A stretch of DNA of 64,000 bases from Blattamonas nauphoetae (lineage: Eukaryota; Preaxostyla; Oxymonadida), in contig JARBJD010000075.1 of NCBI GenBank assembly GCA_033064195.1, forward strand, positions 186,001-250,000. The letters are read 5' to 3'. The notes under the pieces were generated by a model. It was given only the letters and a program-made list of their open reading frames with translations. It was not told where the DNA came from and ran no database searches. This document shows, in pieces, positions 54,184 through 64,000 of the stretch. A program made the translations under genes and the position numbers. Numbering within the stretch: position 1 is the first letter of the stretch; the number at the start of each line of letters is the position of its first letter.

Positions 54184-56817
54184 ATGAGTAAATTGAACCT
54201 TGTCAAACTTGATTGTACATCACACACTGATATGGTCCATGCAGTGGAATTTGGAACGAACCAAGAAATCTATACATTTGGTGATGATGGAATCATCAAT
54301 CAGTTCTCATACACTGGAAATCTCCTTGGTGAGATTACCAAATTGTCGGAAACGTTTGTAACAGATTGCCACAGAGCCCCACAAAGACGAATCCCAACAA
54401 GCATCACTAATAAAACTCAGGCTTCGATTGATGATACACTAGCTATTGCTTGCACAGACGGTGTGCTTTAACGTTATTTTCGAGATTTTTCGCAGGGACC
54501 TTTCGACTGTTAACACCAAAACGGTTTTCGAAAAAGACATGTCACTCTGGTGCTGTTCTGTGTGTTAGATGGTCATGGGATGGATCACAACTGGCTACAT
54601 CTGGAGAGGACGGTCACTTAATGATCTTGACAAAGTCAGGTGAATCGCTGAAGGTCGCAAAAACAGAATCTCCAATCTTCGCCCTCTCTTGGGGAGCAAG
54701 TGATGATCAGATCGCGTACTGCTTGTTTGACTTGTTGTTTTTTTGTCATTTTCTTACTTCTCAGTGGAAATCGTATTGCTATTCGCCTCCTTAATGTTTC
54801 ACGGAAACAGAATGTATGGCATGCGCACAGTGGTATTATTCTCACGCTTGACTGGTGCCCATCCAATGGAATCATCGCAACAGGTGGAGAAGATCGCACA
54901 TATCGATTATGGACAAAGGAAGGATTGAATTTATACACATCCCGTGTTTTTCCATATCCAATCACATCGATTGCGTGGGCACCGGACGGTGAGACATTCG
55001 TGGTTGGATCATTTAATACAATTGTTCTCTGTGATAAGTTTGGTTGGGAAAAACATCTCTTTCATGAAGACACTGGCTCTATCGAATGCCTCAGATGGTC
55101 ATCGAATGGAATGCGAGTTGCAGCAGGCGGATGCAATAGTACGCTGTTAATTGTTGATATTCCCCCCAAACCTGTCAGGTGGGAGAATTATGTGGTCTCA
55201 CAGGAGACTCATGGGCATTTGAACGTCAGGGACGTTGCTCTGGATGTATCCTCTCCTTTTTTCATTTTTTTTTCAGACAACAGAAACAATTGACCTCAAT
55301 CTCCATCACCGAGATCCAAACAGCATCCCTTCCATTCAGCATATGTGTGTAAATGCAGGACATCTCGTTGTTGTCACACAAAACCAGATTCTTTCCTTCG
55401 AAATGCCAAATGTGAATGCCAATCCACCAACCTCCATCGGCCTCCCAGCCCCTCTCATCGTTCTCTGTGTCCTCGCCCCCAACCACTTCGTCATTGTGTC
55501 CTCATCGCAGGCAGGCCTCCTCTGCACTGTCTTCTCATACGACGGAAAGACCATCTCCGAAATCAACATCGGCTCGTACGTCTCCAACACAAGCTCCATC
55601 ACCAAAGCCACAGTCACGACCAACCACACCTTCCTCGCGTTCATTGAAGGGTCGGACGGGAAGGTTGTCCGGATCTTCTCAGTGCAGAGTGGGAAGCAGC
55701 ACGGGCAGCCGCTCCGCGTGGACGGTGGAGCAGCCGAGATCAGCCTGTCCCAAAAAGGCAAACAGTCGATGCTCGCGATTGTCGACAAGTCGCACTCGCT
55801 CGAGCTGTATGCTGTCCGAGTGGGGGAACGGATGAAGGTGTCCTCAGTTGTGGACAGCATCAAGTGGCACACCACAACCGACCAGCTGGCTGTCATCATG
55901 GAGAATGCATTGTCTGTCATCGTCTATCCATTCGGCGTGTTCGTCGATGCCACTTCCATCACAAAGTTCCGCCACGTGTATCCCCTCCAGCTCTCCTCAA
56001 ATCCCCTCCAGCTTGGCGGGATCGGCTCAGCAATGGGAAGTGGTGCTGCACAGGCAACTGCGAACATGCACGTGAGCGAGAACGTGTCGATAGAACACTT
56101 CTACGGCAACATGGTCTTTTACTGCCGTGCTTCTGATGGTGTTACGCAGTGTGTGGGGACGAAACCGTACGGGAAGATGCTGCACGAAGCAGCTGAGAAC
56201 GGTCGTTGGGAGGAGGCAACTCGTCTCTGTCGGTACACAAACGACAAAACACTGTGGCACAGCTACGGGGCAATGTCACTCGAGGCAAAAGAGTTGAACA
56301 GTGCAGCATTGGCGTACTCGTCGCTGGAAGATGTGGAGAAGGTGAAGTACATTTCTCACATCAAAGACACACCCACTCCCGAGGGCAAGTCGGCGGCACT
56401 GCTCGTCTTCCGACGGAAGCCAGACGAGGCAGAGAAAGTGTATTTGAGTGCTGGACTGAAGAGGGAGGCAGTGAAACTGAATGTTCGATTGTTCAGATGG
56501 GAGCGAGCTCTGGAAATTGCGAAGGAAGCAGAAGGGGAGAGTGGCGGCGAATCGCAGGTGAATCTTCTAGAGTATTGTGTTGGACTTCGGAAGAGGTATT
56601 TGGGGATGACACACAAGAAAGAGGAAGACTTGGAGGAATATCAGGCATACACCGATCTGGAAGTGGATTTGATGAGCATCAAGAATCAGATCAAAGAAGA
56701 GAAAGCGCAGAAGAAGAAAGCAATCAGTCTGTCTCACACCTTCTTTGTTCATTTTCTTCATTCTCAGGAAAAGCAAGAGCTGCACAAAAAGAAAAGAGAA
56801 AGGTTGAGGAGGATTAG
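54184..56817 (+). CDS. IFT80: Intraflagellar transport protein 80 (IFT-B)
   Basis: This is an IFT-B peripheral subunit needed to build cilia and flagella. Five exons join in phase through introns of 30-45 nt. Two WD40 propellers are followed by a TPR-like tail, in the IFT80 order: GAVLCVRWSWDGSQLATSGE, GIILTLDWCPSNGIIATGGE, ITSIAWAPDGETFVVGSFNT, then MLHEAAENGRWEEATRLCRY, KDTPTPEGKSAALLVF and RWERALEIAKEAE. The last intron (about 56727-56767) replaces a frame that would run on to 56971 with the short tail RKARAAQKEKRKVEED and TAG at 56817, which fits the family's charged end. About 790 residues, normal length. Part of exon 1 is duplicated in inverted orientation upstream. Confidence 0.92.
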
Positions 56818-57047
56818 GAACATTTCATTCTTTTCTTCTTTTCTTAGTGTTCATTTCAGTTTTTGTACTAATTTCTTGAACATTGGTGAATTAATGGTAG
56901 AATTTCGACAATTGAGTGAAGTGTTCCAAAAGTTACTCGAGATAAACACAATTGGATTGTTCTCTGAATGAGAGAAAGTCGAAGTTCACCACCCCAATGT
57001 CTCTTTCCACCACCATGTCGTGAAGGGACGATATAAGGTCGGATCTA

Positions 57048-60000
57048 TCAACCGTTTTTCTCCTTTTCTTTGTCTTCTGAGTCTTTTCTGCGTGAATCTC
57101 TGGGGAGAAGGACAAGGATAACCCTGAAAGGTGTTCGAATGACACTGAAGGATGCACGGAAAACATAACCAACGAATCGTAAGGCACCCTGACCAATGTT
57201 GGAAAGAACGGAGAGTGGTGTTGTTGGTTCCTTTGGAGTGAAGGAGTGTAATAATTCGCGAGAACCCTGTGATATGCTCGATGAGACGGCTTCGATCGTT
57301 CTCGAAAGTTCTTGTTTCGGAGGTGACAGGCTGGCTGGTGTTTGAGAGGGTACAAGTGAGATCGTCAGTACCCCTACACTCACTGCTTCTGTCATGCGCA
57401 GTATTGCATGACTCCCTTCCTTCAATAAACTGACCAAGAATTGTTTGGGATAGTCAGTCCATCGTGGATTTCTGCCTCTGAGACGTCCATAATCAACGAC
57501 AAATGCATTCACAATTGTCAGAGGACTCCCGATCAGATCTAATCCAGCAAGAAGTCGCGGAGTGTTTTGGATAACTTGAACAAGATAGTGTCTTTTCAAC
57601 TTAATAATGAGGTCATCGAAAGAAGAACGATTCGGAGACGCGGAAAAGCCATGGAAAAACAATGTTGTTGTGAGTGAACCAAGAGTGTGGAAGATAGTGA
57701 AGCCAACTGTTCCAAGAAAGGATACAGTGTGACTGGAAGGCGATGAAGATGTTTGAACAGTGAGAGAGATCGAGATAGGATCAACAAACATGTGGCGTAC
57801 TTTCATACGGCCTCTGTTCAATGGAGTTGTTGTTGATGTTTCTCTCTTCCTAGTGAGCAAATGTATCGCTGGGAGATATTGACTTTTCAATTGGGTTTCG
57901 GTGTGGAGAATGACTGATTCGGAGAGGAGGGCCTTAATTGGTGACAATCGAAATTGTATCAAATGAACAAGAAGTGAAGGTCTTCTGGATGGAAATGGGA
58001 CGGGCGAATGTGATCCGAATGAGGCTCTGAAGAGAAAGAATGGAGTTAACTGAGACGATGTATTTGAGGAGATGAGTGTAGTCATGGGGATACCAGGAGA
58101 TCCTGCAGAGAGCAAAAAATCGGAAGAAGTAAGCTCGAGGGTATGTTGGAAAGTATTCGTTGATACGAGAAAGCGTAGGTCTGGGAGAGTGATTGAAAGA
58201 AATGGGTTCTCAATGGGCTCCGAGAAAACTTGGAGCGAAAGTTGAGGAATCATGAGGGAGGTGTGAATCAAGAAGAGAGGGAGGTTGGGTGTGTATTCTT
58301 CCTGATCCGAGGCCAATTTACATATGATAGTTGTTCGACCAGATGAACTTTGTGTTGTGACAAGAACTTCTTCGTCGATCCCATCTACATGGAATATATG
58401 CGATGTGGGATCTTCTTGGGTAGGGCTGATTGTTAGCGACGACGATTGGCCGCGAAGTGAGAATGTGATGTCGATCGACTCTTGTGAACTAGTTGAAAAT
58501 GACATGTCACTTGAAGAAAAAGGAAGAAGCTCGAGGGTGTTGTCTTTCTCGTCATGTTCTGCAATGGTTGCCGAGAACCTTGTGGCATTTTGGAGAGTGA
58601 CAGAAGATGAAAGAGTTGGATGTAAGAACGAATCAGAGGTGTCGTGATCTTTCTGGAGAAATTCCGAGAGATTATGTACAGGCATCCTCGGGACGAGAGG
58701 AGAAACTGTCCTGTGGACTTCACATATTCTGATGGAACAATAATTCTTGCTGATGAGATGATTGGATATGAGTAAGGTAATGAATCGACCACCATTCTCA
58801 AGTGGAGATCGAATTGCGAGCATTCTTTGTGAATCACTGAAAGTCAGAGAGATTGTGGGAGTCCATCGAAGTGATGACTCTGTGATGAACTGTGGGACGA
58901 TATCAAATGCAAGAAGAGCGAATCGAACGAAAAAATGCATTGGTGTTTGTTTAGTGTCGAGAGTGAGATGGATGTGGGAAGTTGAATCTGGACATATTCG
59001 AAGGGTGGTGTTGTTGATGCATTTCTCGTCCTCACTCTCTACAGTTTGGGAAGATTGGGGCTGAGCAAAGAGTGCATATGGTGTTTGGTTCATCAGACAG
59101 ATGTTAATCAAAGCAGGGTTGTCAGACATTAAGACACCATCAGGTGGATCGGCTTGCATAGTGACGAGATGAATGATGTGTGCCAACGTTTCCACTGTTC
59201 TGGGAGTGAGTGCGATCTTAATTAGATCTTCAAAATTCATGGATAAACAGTACGAATCACGGCGTTCAATGATTCGTTGCTGGTAAGAGTGTGGAGTATC
59301 AACGGATTGGTCTGAATTGAACAAACACCCGTCTTGATTTGGTGATGTGACTCTCATAGAGAACTTTGCCGGAGTTAGAAGTGGGAGACGGTTGTGCGAG
59401 TGGTTGCTACGAGGAGTATCAATACAAAACGATCCTGCCATCGAACAGCCGAAGATGGGAGGAGATATGAGCCCCCCTCTGGTTGATGTCTTCATTTGGA
59501 GGATTAGGTCCATCGAAATACCGACAAGCTCAGAGTCAATGAGAGGGCACGAGGTTCTATCACTGATTTGGATGGACACATCACCATTTCTGATCAAGAT
59601 CTTTGCTGTCGGATCTGGTCCACTGGTGGATGACTGAATCGACAGGGATAGAGGAGATGACGAAATCCTTGAGAAAATCGAACCATCTGATGATGAATGA
59701 GACAGTTGGTGATTCCACAGGACTTGATCGAGTTTGACGTCGATGTGGAAATCTCGCGAACATGTGAATGAATTGAGGACGGAGTCCTCCAAGTTCTTCT
59801 GCTTCTTCCACTCGTTTTGGGATCGCTCAACACGGTTGTATCTGAAGTGGTTGGCTTTGCCTGTTCGAACGAGAAATGGCATGAGGGCGACAAAGTGTTT
59901 GAGCGAAGAATATGTCTGAGAATTTGTGGATATTTGTATCGGAGAGAGTGATAATTGATACTGATCCGTTTTGAAAGACTGGACGTCGCTATGGTTGATG

Positions 60001-63000
60001 GATGTATCGCCGTGGACATCGACAGAATTTCTCGCGAATGCGATGGATGATAGATCAACGCTTGAATCCGAATCTTTTGATTGGATATGTCGAATTGAGA
60101 TTGCATTCATCTGAAAGATAGACGAAGCAGAACAGAGAGTAGTCTCCTTCATTTTCAGGTGTATTCCATGTGGATGGTCGTGATTCCTGTTGTTGGCCAG
60201 GATCATTAGACTCAGGCTTTCCGGAGAATGAATGAACAGAGAAGTGATTTTGGGAGAAGAAGGAGGTACTTGTTTCTTCTTGGGTGACGATGGCGAAGTG
60301 TTTTCGTGTTGAAATGTTGCCCTGGCAACTGACATAATGCTGGACACGATTCCACTCATAAATCCAATGGTTTCTCCATCAACTCGACCAAAAAGAGGAC
60401 CAAGTTCAATCTGTAGCCTCTGTTTTGTTGTATCATCACGATTGGTCGACAAAGACAGATGAACTGCATCATGCGGCAAAATGTCTTCGAATGGCGGGTT
60501 ATTTTGGATTGGATGGAGATTTGCCTCCTTTCCGAAAGAAATGAAAGAAAGATCTGTTTGCGGGAGAGTCCGACTTTCTTCAATTTGACTGATCTGAAAA
60601 CTGCCAAGTTTCGCAGAGATCTGATTGGAAAGTGGAGAGAAAGACGAAGATATTCCAAGATTGGAGATGTGGATCAATTCATGAAGCCCTCCTTCTTCCG
60701 GTGAATGGATACAGAAGAGGGGTATTGTGATGGAAATTGACATTGGATCTGTCTTTTTCACTTGAAGCGTCTTGTCAACACAAGGTTCCGAGGAAGGAAA
60801 AGAGGACAAGGCGTTGATGATTGTGAGAAAGGTTTGAAGAACATTAAGGTACACCTTTTGTTCAATTCTTTCGACAACAGGGTTTATCAAAATGGAGAGT
60901 TCAAGTCGCTCGTTTTTTCGAAATACCGAATGGGCTTGATTCATTTCGAATGATATTCCAACAATCGGAGTGGTTGGGATTGGGATCGAGAATGGAGTCG
61001 GGGTAGGCTGGACGAGATCAATGTGGTCTGGCGGACTGATACGTCGGAGATACTTTTGAATCCACGGAGGAGTGTGGGAGGATTCACGAACACGACTCAA
61101 CTGAATGAGTGAGAGTGTCCGTGCAGTGAAAGGTGGTATTATTGGTAATCCGTTTCCATCATCAAATTGAAAAGTGAGGGGGAACTGCTTGGGTTGATGT
61201 GTGTCCTGAAGATTTTTGATCAATGGATGAGGATCTGTGACTAAATGGAGACGAGAGAATAGTGACTGTGGACCAGACGGAGTCGGATGAGTAACATTAA
61301 TGTTTCCGACAGAGAGTTCTCCAGATCTGGAGAGCAGACGATACAAGAGACTCATTTCAACGAGTCTGAACTCCACCTGGATTGTGTAAGGGGCTCTTGT
61401 CTCCTTGGCATACGAAGTTACTTCGCTTCCAACTCGAAGAGAGATCAGTCCAACCGTTCCATGCAGAGCACGCACGACAACATCTTCAGATTTGATGTGC
61501 TGTCGGATGGTTTTCGTTCCAAATTTAGTCTTTTCGATGAAGCAGACCTGGAGGTGTTTTCGAAGAACAGACATGTTGTAGAGAAGCCTGTTGGGAGGCA
61601 TGGCAGGAATTGATCGGGAAAGGGCTTTGTTAATTCTCGAATAATCTTGAGTATCAAGAAGAATTGCACGAAACTGATCTTCTGATGGAAAATGAGATGA
61701 TTGTTCTGGAAACAAAGATGCTAGTCTCTCCGTCTGATTGGTGAAAAGAGGGACAAGGTTCTTGACAATGTTCAAGAAGCGTACGATGTGGTCCTTGTTG
61801 ACGATCAAGCTAATTTCTCCAATGTTGACAAAGATAAGTCTTTGTGGGATCAATGATGAATGTTGAAAGAGAGAGAATTGGATAGTGGATTCGACTGTAA
61901 TATTCTCACAGAGCCATTGGATCTTGTCCGGATCAAAAGTGACAACGACCTGTTCCTCAAGGTTGGCAGATGAGTAAGTCACAGCTTCGGTGTCCACCTC
62001 ATCCAGATCAGGATCTTCTGCTGACACTTCGACATCTGTTATCCCCAGTCTCAGTCCAGAGAGAGACATATGGTACTGGTCAAAGAGATTTTCAATTGTC
62101 CAGTCGTCGGGGTTGTCATACCATTCGATGGGAGGGAACGGGGGCAGTCCGAATGCAGTTTTTGAGAGAATGGGATGGGTTTGGAGGAAACGCTGTTGTT
62201 CACGACTGGAGGATGCACTACTCGAGAAAAGGAGGTTGGAGAAGACACTTCGTTTTCGCATGGACTTCGCTGATGTTGACGGATTAATTGCAGATGATTT
62301 GAGCTGCGAAGAATCAGCGATAAAATGGAAAGAATCGAACGAGAACAGGATGGAATCAGTTTTAGCTGAATCTGAATGGAGTGGAACGATTACGTCGAAT
62401 TGTCCGACTTGAATGATGAGGTCGAGTGGCAGCCGATGAAGAACATTGTCCAACAGTGTTGTCGGGATTGTGTCGAGGAGGGTGAGAAACTGACGAGTCA
62501 ATTGTTGTTGTTCTTCAGTTTGGCTGAACGGGAGACGGGTGAACGGTGGATGTGGCGTCTGTCGATTTGTATTTTCTGTGGTTGCTTCATCAGGACGTGT
62601 GTTGTTGGGAGGGAGATTCCGGAAGAGGAAGATCGACTGGAAAGTATGGGCGAGTCGGAGGAGAAGGGCAGGTGAGAGAACATTCTGTGAAGCTGCAACG
62701 GACATATGTGTGAGAATGACGGACCAACTGTTTACGGGATTTGTGGAAAATTCAATTCGGATTAGCGGATTAATGGGTTCAGGTGGAGGTTTCATCGGTT
62801 GATTAGAGTTTGAGAATGTATGAGGAGATGCTGTGATAGGAGGAAGACCTGGAGTGGACGTGGGAGTGAAGAAGGTTGGCGATTCAGTTCTGGCTTCATT
62901 GATGCTTTGTGGAAGCTTCCTGAAGAGTGTTTTGTAGAGATTTTCTCGCCGTCTTGAGATATCTTGAATGATACCATCATCAATGCACATCACAAGGTCC

Positions 63001-64000
63001 ATCCCTCGACTGATAGGCCGATAACCAAAAGATCCAGTGATGTTCACGAACTTGAGGTCGACGAGTGGGTGGAAGGAGGACCAGCGGCCCGATTGAAGCG
63101 CAGAATTGGTAGGGGACTCATAGAGAATTGTGCTGAAGGTGTCGATTGTGTAATTGATTCGAAATAAACTCCATGACTTATCGACTGAAGGCTGAGGTTG
63201 GTACGGGAGTTGAGTGGATCTGGTTCGGGCAGAATTGACTGGCGTAGTTGGACCTGAGGATGGTGAGATTGGAGAGAAGTGATCGTGATTGTTGGTTGAT
63301 TGCGAAGGAGACGAGGCTTGACTGTTTACATCCACATTGTTCGATATCAGTTTGATTGGAATGAAGATTGGAGGAAGATCGTCCTCAATGTCGACAATTT
63401 CTTGTTCAGAAAGAGTGTTCACATTGATCTCGATTGGAGAATCAGAATTGTCTGATGGTACATCTGAATTGTCTGACGGTAGTTCAGACGGGAGTGAATC
63501 ACTGACAATAGAGACTTCGGTTTTCTCAGTTTCTCTTGATTTTCGCAATTCCCTCATTGTCAGGGCTCGATCATCGACGAGAACATCATCTTCCTTTTCT
63601 TTCTCCGCAACCCATCCTCTGCCCTCAGCAATTGCCTGACTATCAGCGATGGTTCGGAAGTAGATAATGTCGTCATATGGATAGGAATTCTCCAATTCAA
63701 TCATTTTCATCAGATTGACTGCATCGATCCCCAGCTCCTTCAAATCACGAGGATTCATCGGTGTGATCGGATCGTCCCCATCAATCTTGAATCTGCTGTT
63801 GGTGACTTGCTGATCTTTGAGCATTTGTTTCTCCCAGTTTTGAAGTGCCTTTTCATCAACGGACGATGCCGAACCATGGACAGAAGATTTGCTCTGATAG
63901 CGATGTTCTGATCCTCGTGACAGAAAAGCCAAATCTGGCAACTTTTCCATTCTCTGTGTTTTCTTCCATTCTGTATCAACAATTGTCTTCAGTCGAGCAA
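57048..64000 (-). CDS. VPS13 family lipid-transfer protein (5' end outside window)
   Basis: This is a bridge-like lipid transporter at organelle contact sites. One intronless minus-strand frame of over 2300 codons is open at the right edge (reading RLKTIVDTEWKKTQRMEKL there), so the N-terminal chorein domain lies beyond the window and the ATG at 63950 is internal. The body has repeated beta-strand modules with disordered Ser/Pro insertions. The C-terminal region has the VAB-like and VPS13_C signatures: RLSPIKALLSE, LIIKLKRHYLVQVIQN, LLAGLDLIGSPLTIVNAF and, at the very end, LSNIGQGALRFVGYVFRAS with a basic tail. The L-D-L-I-G-S-P block just before the helical C-terminus is diagnostic for VPS13/ATG2-type proteins; length favours VPS13. 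Convergent with IFT80, 230 bp apart. Confidence 0.8.
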   Translation of the reverse strand, partial: ARLKTIVDTEWKKTQRMEKLPDLAFLSRGSEHRYQSKSSVHGSASSVDEKALQNWEKQMLKDQQVTNSRFKIDGDDPITPMNPRDLKELGIDAVNLMKMIELENSYPYDDIIYFRTIADSQAIAEGRGWVAEKEKEDDVLVDDRALTMRELRKSRETEKTEVSIVSDSLPSELPSDNSDVPSDNSDSPIEINVNTLSEQEIVDIEDDLPPIFIPIKLISNNVDVNSQASSPSQSTNNHDHFSPISPSSGPTTPVNSARTRSTQLPYQPQPSVDKSWSLFRINYTIDTFSTILYESPTNSALQSGRWSSFHPLVDLKFVNITGSFGYRPISRGMDLVMCIDDGIIQDISRRRENLYKTLFRKLPQSINEARTESPTFFTPTSTPGLPPITASPHTFSNSNQPMKPPPEPINPLIRIEFSTNPVNSWSVILTHMSVAASQNVLSPALLLRLAHTFQSIFLFRNLPPNNTRPDEATTENTNRQTPHPPFTRLPFSQTEEQQQLTRQFLTLLDTIPTTLLDNVLHRLPLDLIIQVGQFDVIVPLHSDSAKTDSILFSFDSFHFIADSSQLKSSAINPSTSAKSMRKRSVFSNLLFSSSASSSREQQRFLQTHPILSKTAFGLPPFPPIEWYDNPDDWTIENLFDQYHMSLSGLRLGITDVEVSAEDPDLDEVDTEAVTYSSANLEEQVVVTFDPDKIQWLCENITVESTIQFSLFQHSSLIPQRLIFVNIGEISLIVNKDHIVRFLNIVKNLVPLFTNQTERLASLFPEQSSHFPSEDQFRAILLDTQDYSRINKALSRSIPAMPPNRLLYNMSVLRKHLQVCFIEKTKFGTKTIRQHIKSEDVVVRALHGTVGLISLRVGSEVTSYAKETRAPYTIQVEFRLVEMSLLYRLLSRSGELSVGNINVTHPTPSGPQSLFSRLHLVTDPHPLIKNLQDTHQPKQFPLTFQFDDGNGLPIIPPFTARTLSLIQLSRVRESSHTPPWIQKYLRRISPPDHIDLVQPTPTPFSIPIPTTPIVGISFEMNQAHSVFRKNERLELSILINPVVERIEQKVYLNVLQTFLTIINALSSFPSSEPCVDKTLQVKKTDPMSISITIPLFCIHSPEEGGLHELIHISNLGISSSFSPLSNQISAKLGSFQISQIEESRTLPQTDLSFISFGKEANLHPIQNNPPFEDILPHDAVHLSLSTNRDDTTKQRLQIELGPLFGRVDGETIGFMSGIVSSIMSVARATFQHENTSPSSPKKKQVPPSSPKITSLFIHSPESLSLMILANNRNHDHPHGIHLKMKETTLCSASSIFQMNAISIRHIQSKDSDSSVDLSSIAFARNSVDVHGDTSINHSDVQSFKTDQYQLSLSPIQISTNSQTYSSLKHFVALMPFLVRTGKANHFRYNRVERSQNEWKKQKNLEDSVLNSFTCSRDFHIDVKLDQVLWNHQLSHSSSDGSIFSRISSSPLSLSIQSSTSGPDPTAKILIRNGDVSIQISDRTSCPLIDSELVGISMDLILQMKTSTRGGLISPPIFGCSMAGSFCIDTPRSNHSHNRLPLLTPAKFSMRVTSPNQDGCLFNSDQSVDTPHSYQQRIIERRDSYCLSMNFEDLIKIALTPRTVETLAHIIHLVTMQADPPDGVLMSDNPALINICLMNQTPYALFAQPQSSQTVESEDEKCINNTTLRICPDSTSHIHLTLDTKQTPMHFFVRFALLAFDIVPQFITESSLRWTPTISLTFSDSQRMLAIRSPLENGGRFITLLISNHLISKNYCSIRICEVHRTVSPLVPRMPVHNLSEFLQKDHDTSDSFLHPTLSSSVTLQNATRFSATIAEHDEKDNTLELLPFSSSDMSFSTSSQESIDITFSLRGQSSSLTISPTQEDPTSHIFHVDGIDEEVLVTTQSSSGRTTIICKLASDQEEYTPNLPLFLIHTSLMIPQLSLQVFSEPIENPFLSITLPDLRFLVSTNTFQHTLELTSSDFLLSAGSPGIPMTTLISSNTSSQLTPFFLFRASFGSHSPVPFPSRRPSLLVHLIQFRLSPIKALLSESVILHTETQLKSQYLPAIHLLTRKRETSTTTPLNRGRMKVRHMFVDPISISLTVQTSSSPSSHTVSFLGTVGFTIFHTLGSLTTTLFFHGFSASPNRSSFDDLIIKLKRHYLVQVIQNTPRLLAGLDLIGSPLTIVNAFVVDYGRLRGRNPRWTDYPKQFLVSLLKEGSHAILRMTEAVSVGVLTISLVPSQTPASLSPPKQELSRTIEAVSSSISQGSRELLHSFTPKEPTTPLSVLSNIGQGALRFVGYVFRASFSVIRTPFRVILVLLPRDSRRKDSEDKEKEKNG

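Noticed and set aside
55235-56971. IFT80 extended to 56971 with a Phe-rich C-terminus
   Set aside because: The extra residues come from reading through a GT-AG intron; splicing gives a charged tail and a TAG at 56817 that fit the family.

Overview
This window is nuclear DNA of a compact, intron-containing eukaryote. It holds about 29 protein-coding genes on both strands, packed with roughly 30-300 bases between them. I found no rRNA or tRNA gene. Introns are GT-AG and often very short (about 28-75 nt, many starting GTTTGT or similar), and TAA, TAG and TGA are all used as stops, so the code looks standard. The gene set combines a carbamate kinase (arginine deiminase type energy metabolism, typical of anaerobic protists), cytosolic HMG-CoA synthase, a fungal/protist-type RNA 5'-triphosphatase, flagellar genes (DRC1, IFT80) and divergent trafficking genes. 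I infer an anaerobic flagellate, most likely a metamonad of the Preaxostyla/oxymonad kind. That is inference from gene content and introns, not a database match.

Layout. 1-9.6 kb: a charged disordered protein cut by the left edge, ribosomal protein S9, ESCRT-II SNF8, an importin-alpha-like ARM protein, AMPK beta, a 71-residue COMM-domain protein, TFIIA gamma and an unknown protein. 9.7-22.3 kb: axonemal DRC1, an unknown protein, a VTI1-type SNARE and a very large multipass membrane protein. 22.5-34 kb: a VPS39-family tether, a GH47 mannosidase, a small MRH-domain membrane protein, carbamate kinase with a 6-nt first exon, a small unknown protein and a Cet1-like RNA triphosphatase. 34-48.7 kb: one gene encoding RING, SH3, RRM, ARM-like and lysine/glutamate-rich parts together, then a DENN protein, a coiled-coil protein, ZPR1, a WD40-like protein and CDC20. 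48.8-54.1 kb: HMG-CoA synthase, a 2.2-kb long-terminal-inverted-repeat DNA element with a perfect 10-bp target duplication, an interrupted reading frame, a small four-helix membrane protein and an inverted scrap of IFT80. 54.2-64 kb: IFT80 and most of a VPS13 lipid-transfer protein that runs off the right edge.

The genes do not form an operon-like system. Many serve membrane traffic (SNF8, VTI1, VPS39, DENN, VPS13, MRH protein, COMM protein), as chance clustering in a gene-dense genome would give. The least ordinary parts are the long-TIR element with captured intron-containing gene fragments just upstream of HMG-CoA synthase, the RING-SH3-RRM-ARM fusion, the inverted IFT80 exon copy next to IFT80, the Met-Val mini-exon of carbamate kinase, and divergent gene pairs with only 34-98 bp between start codons.
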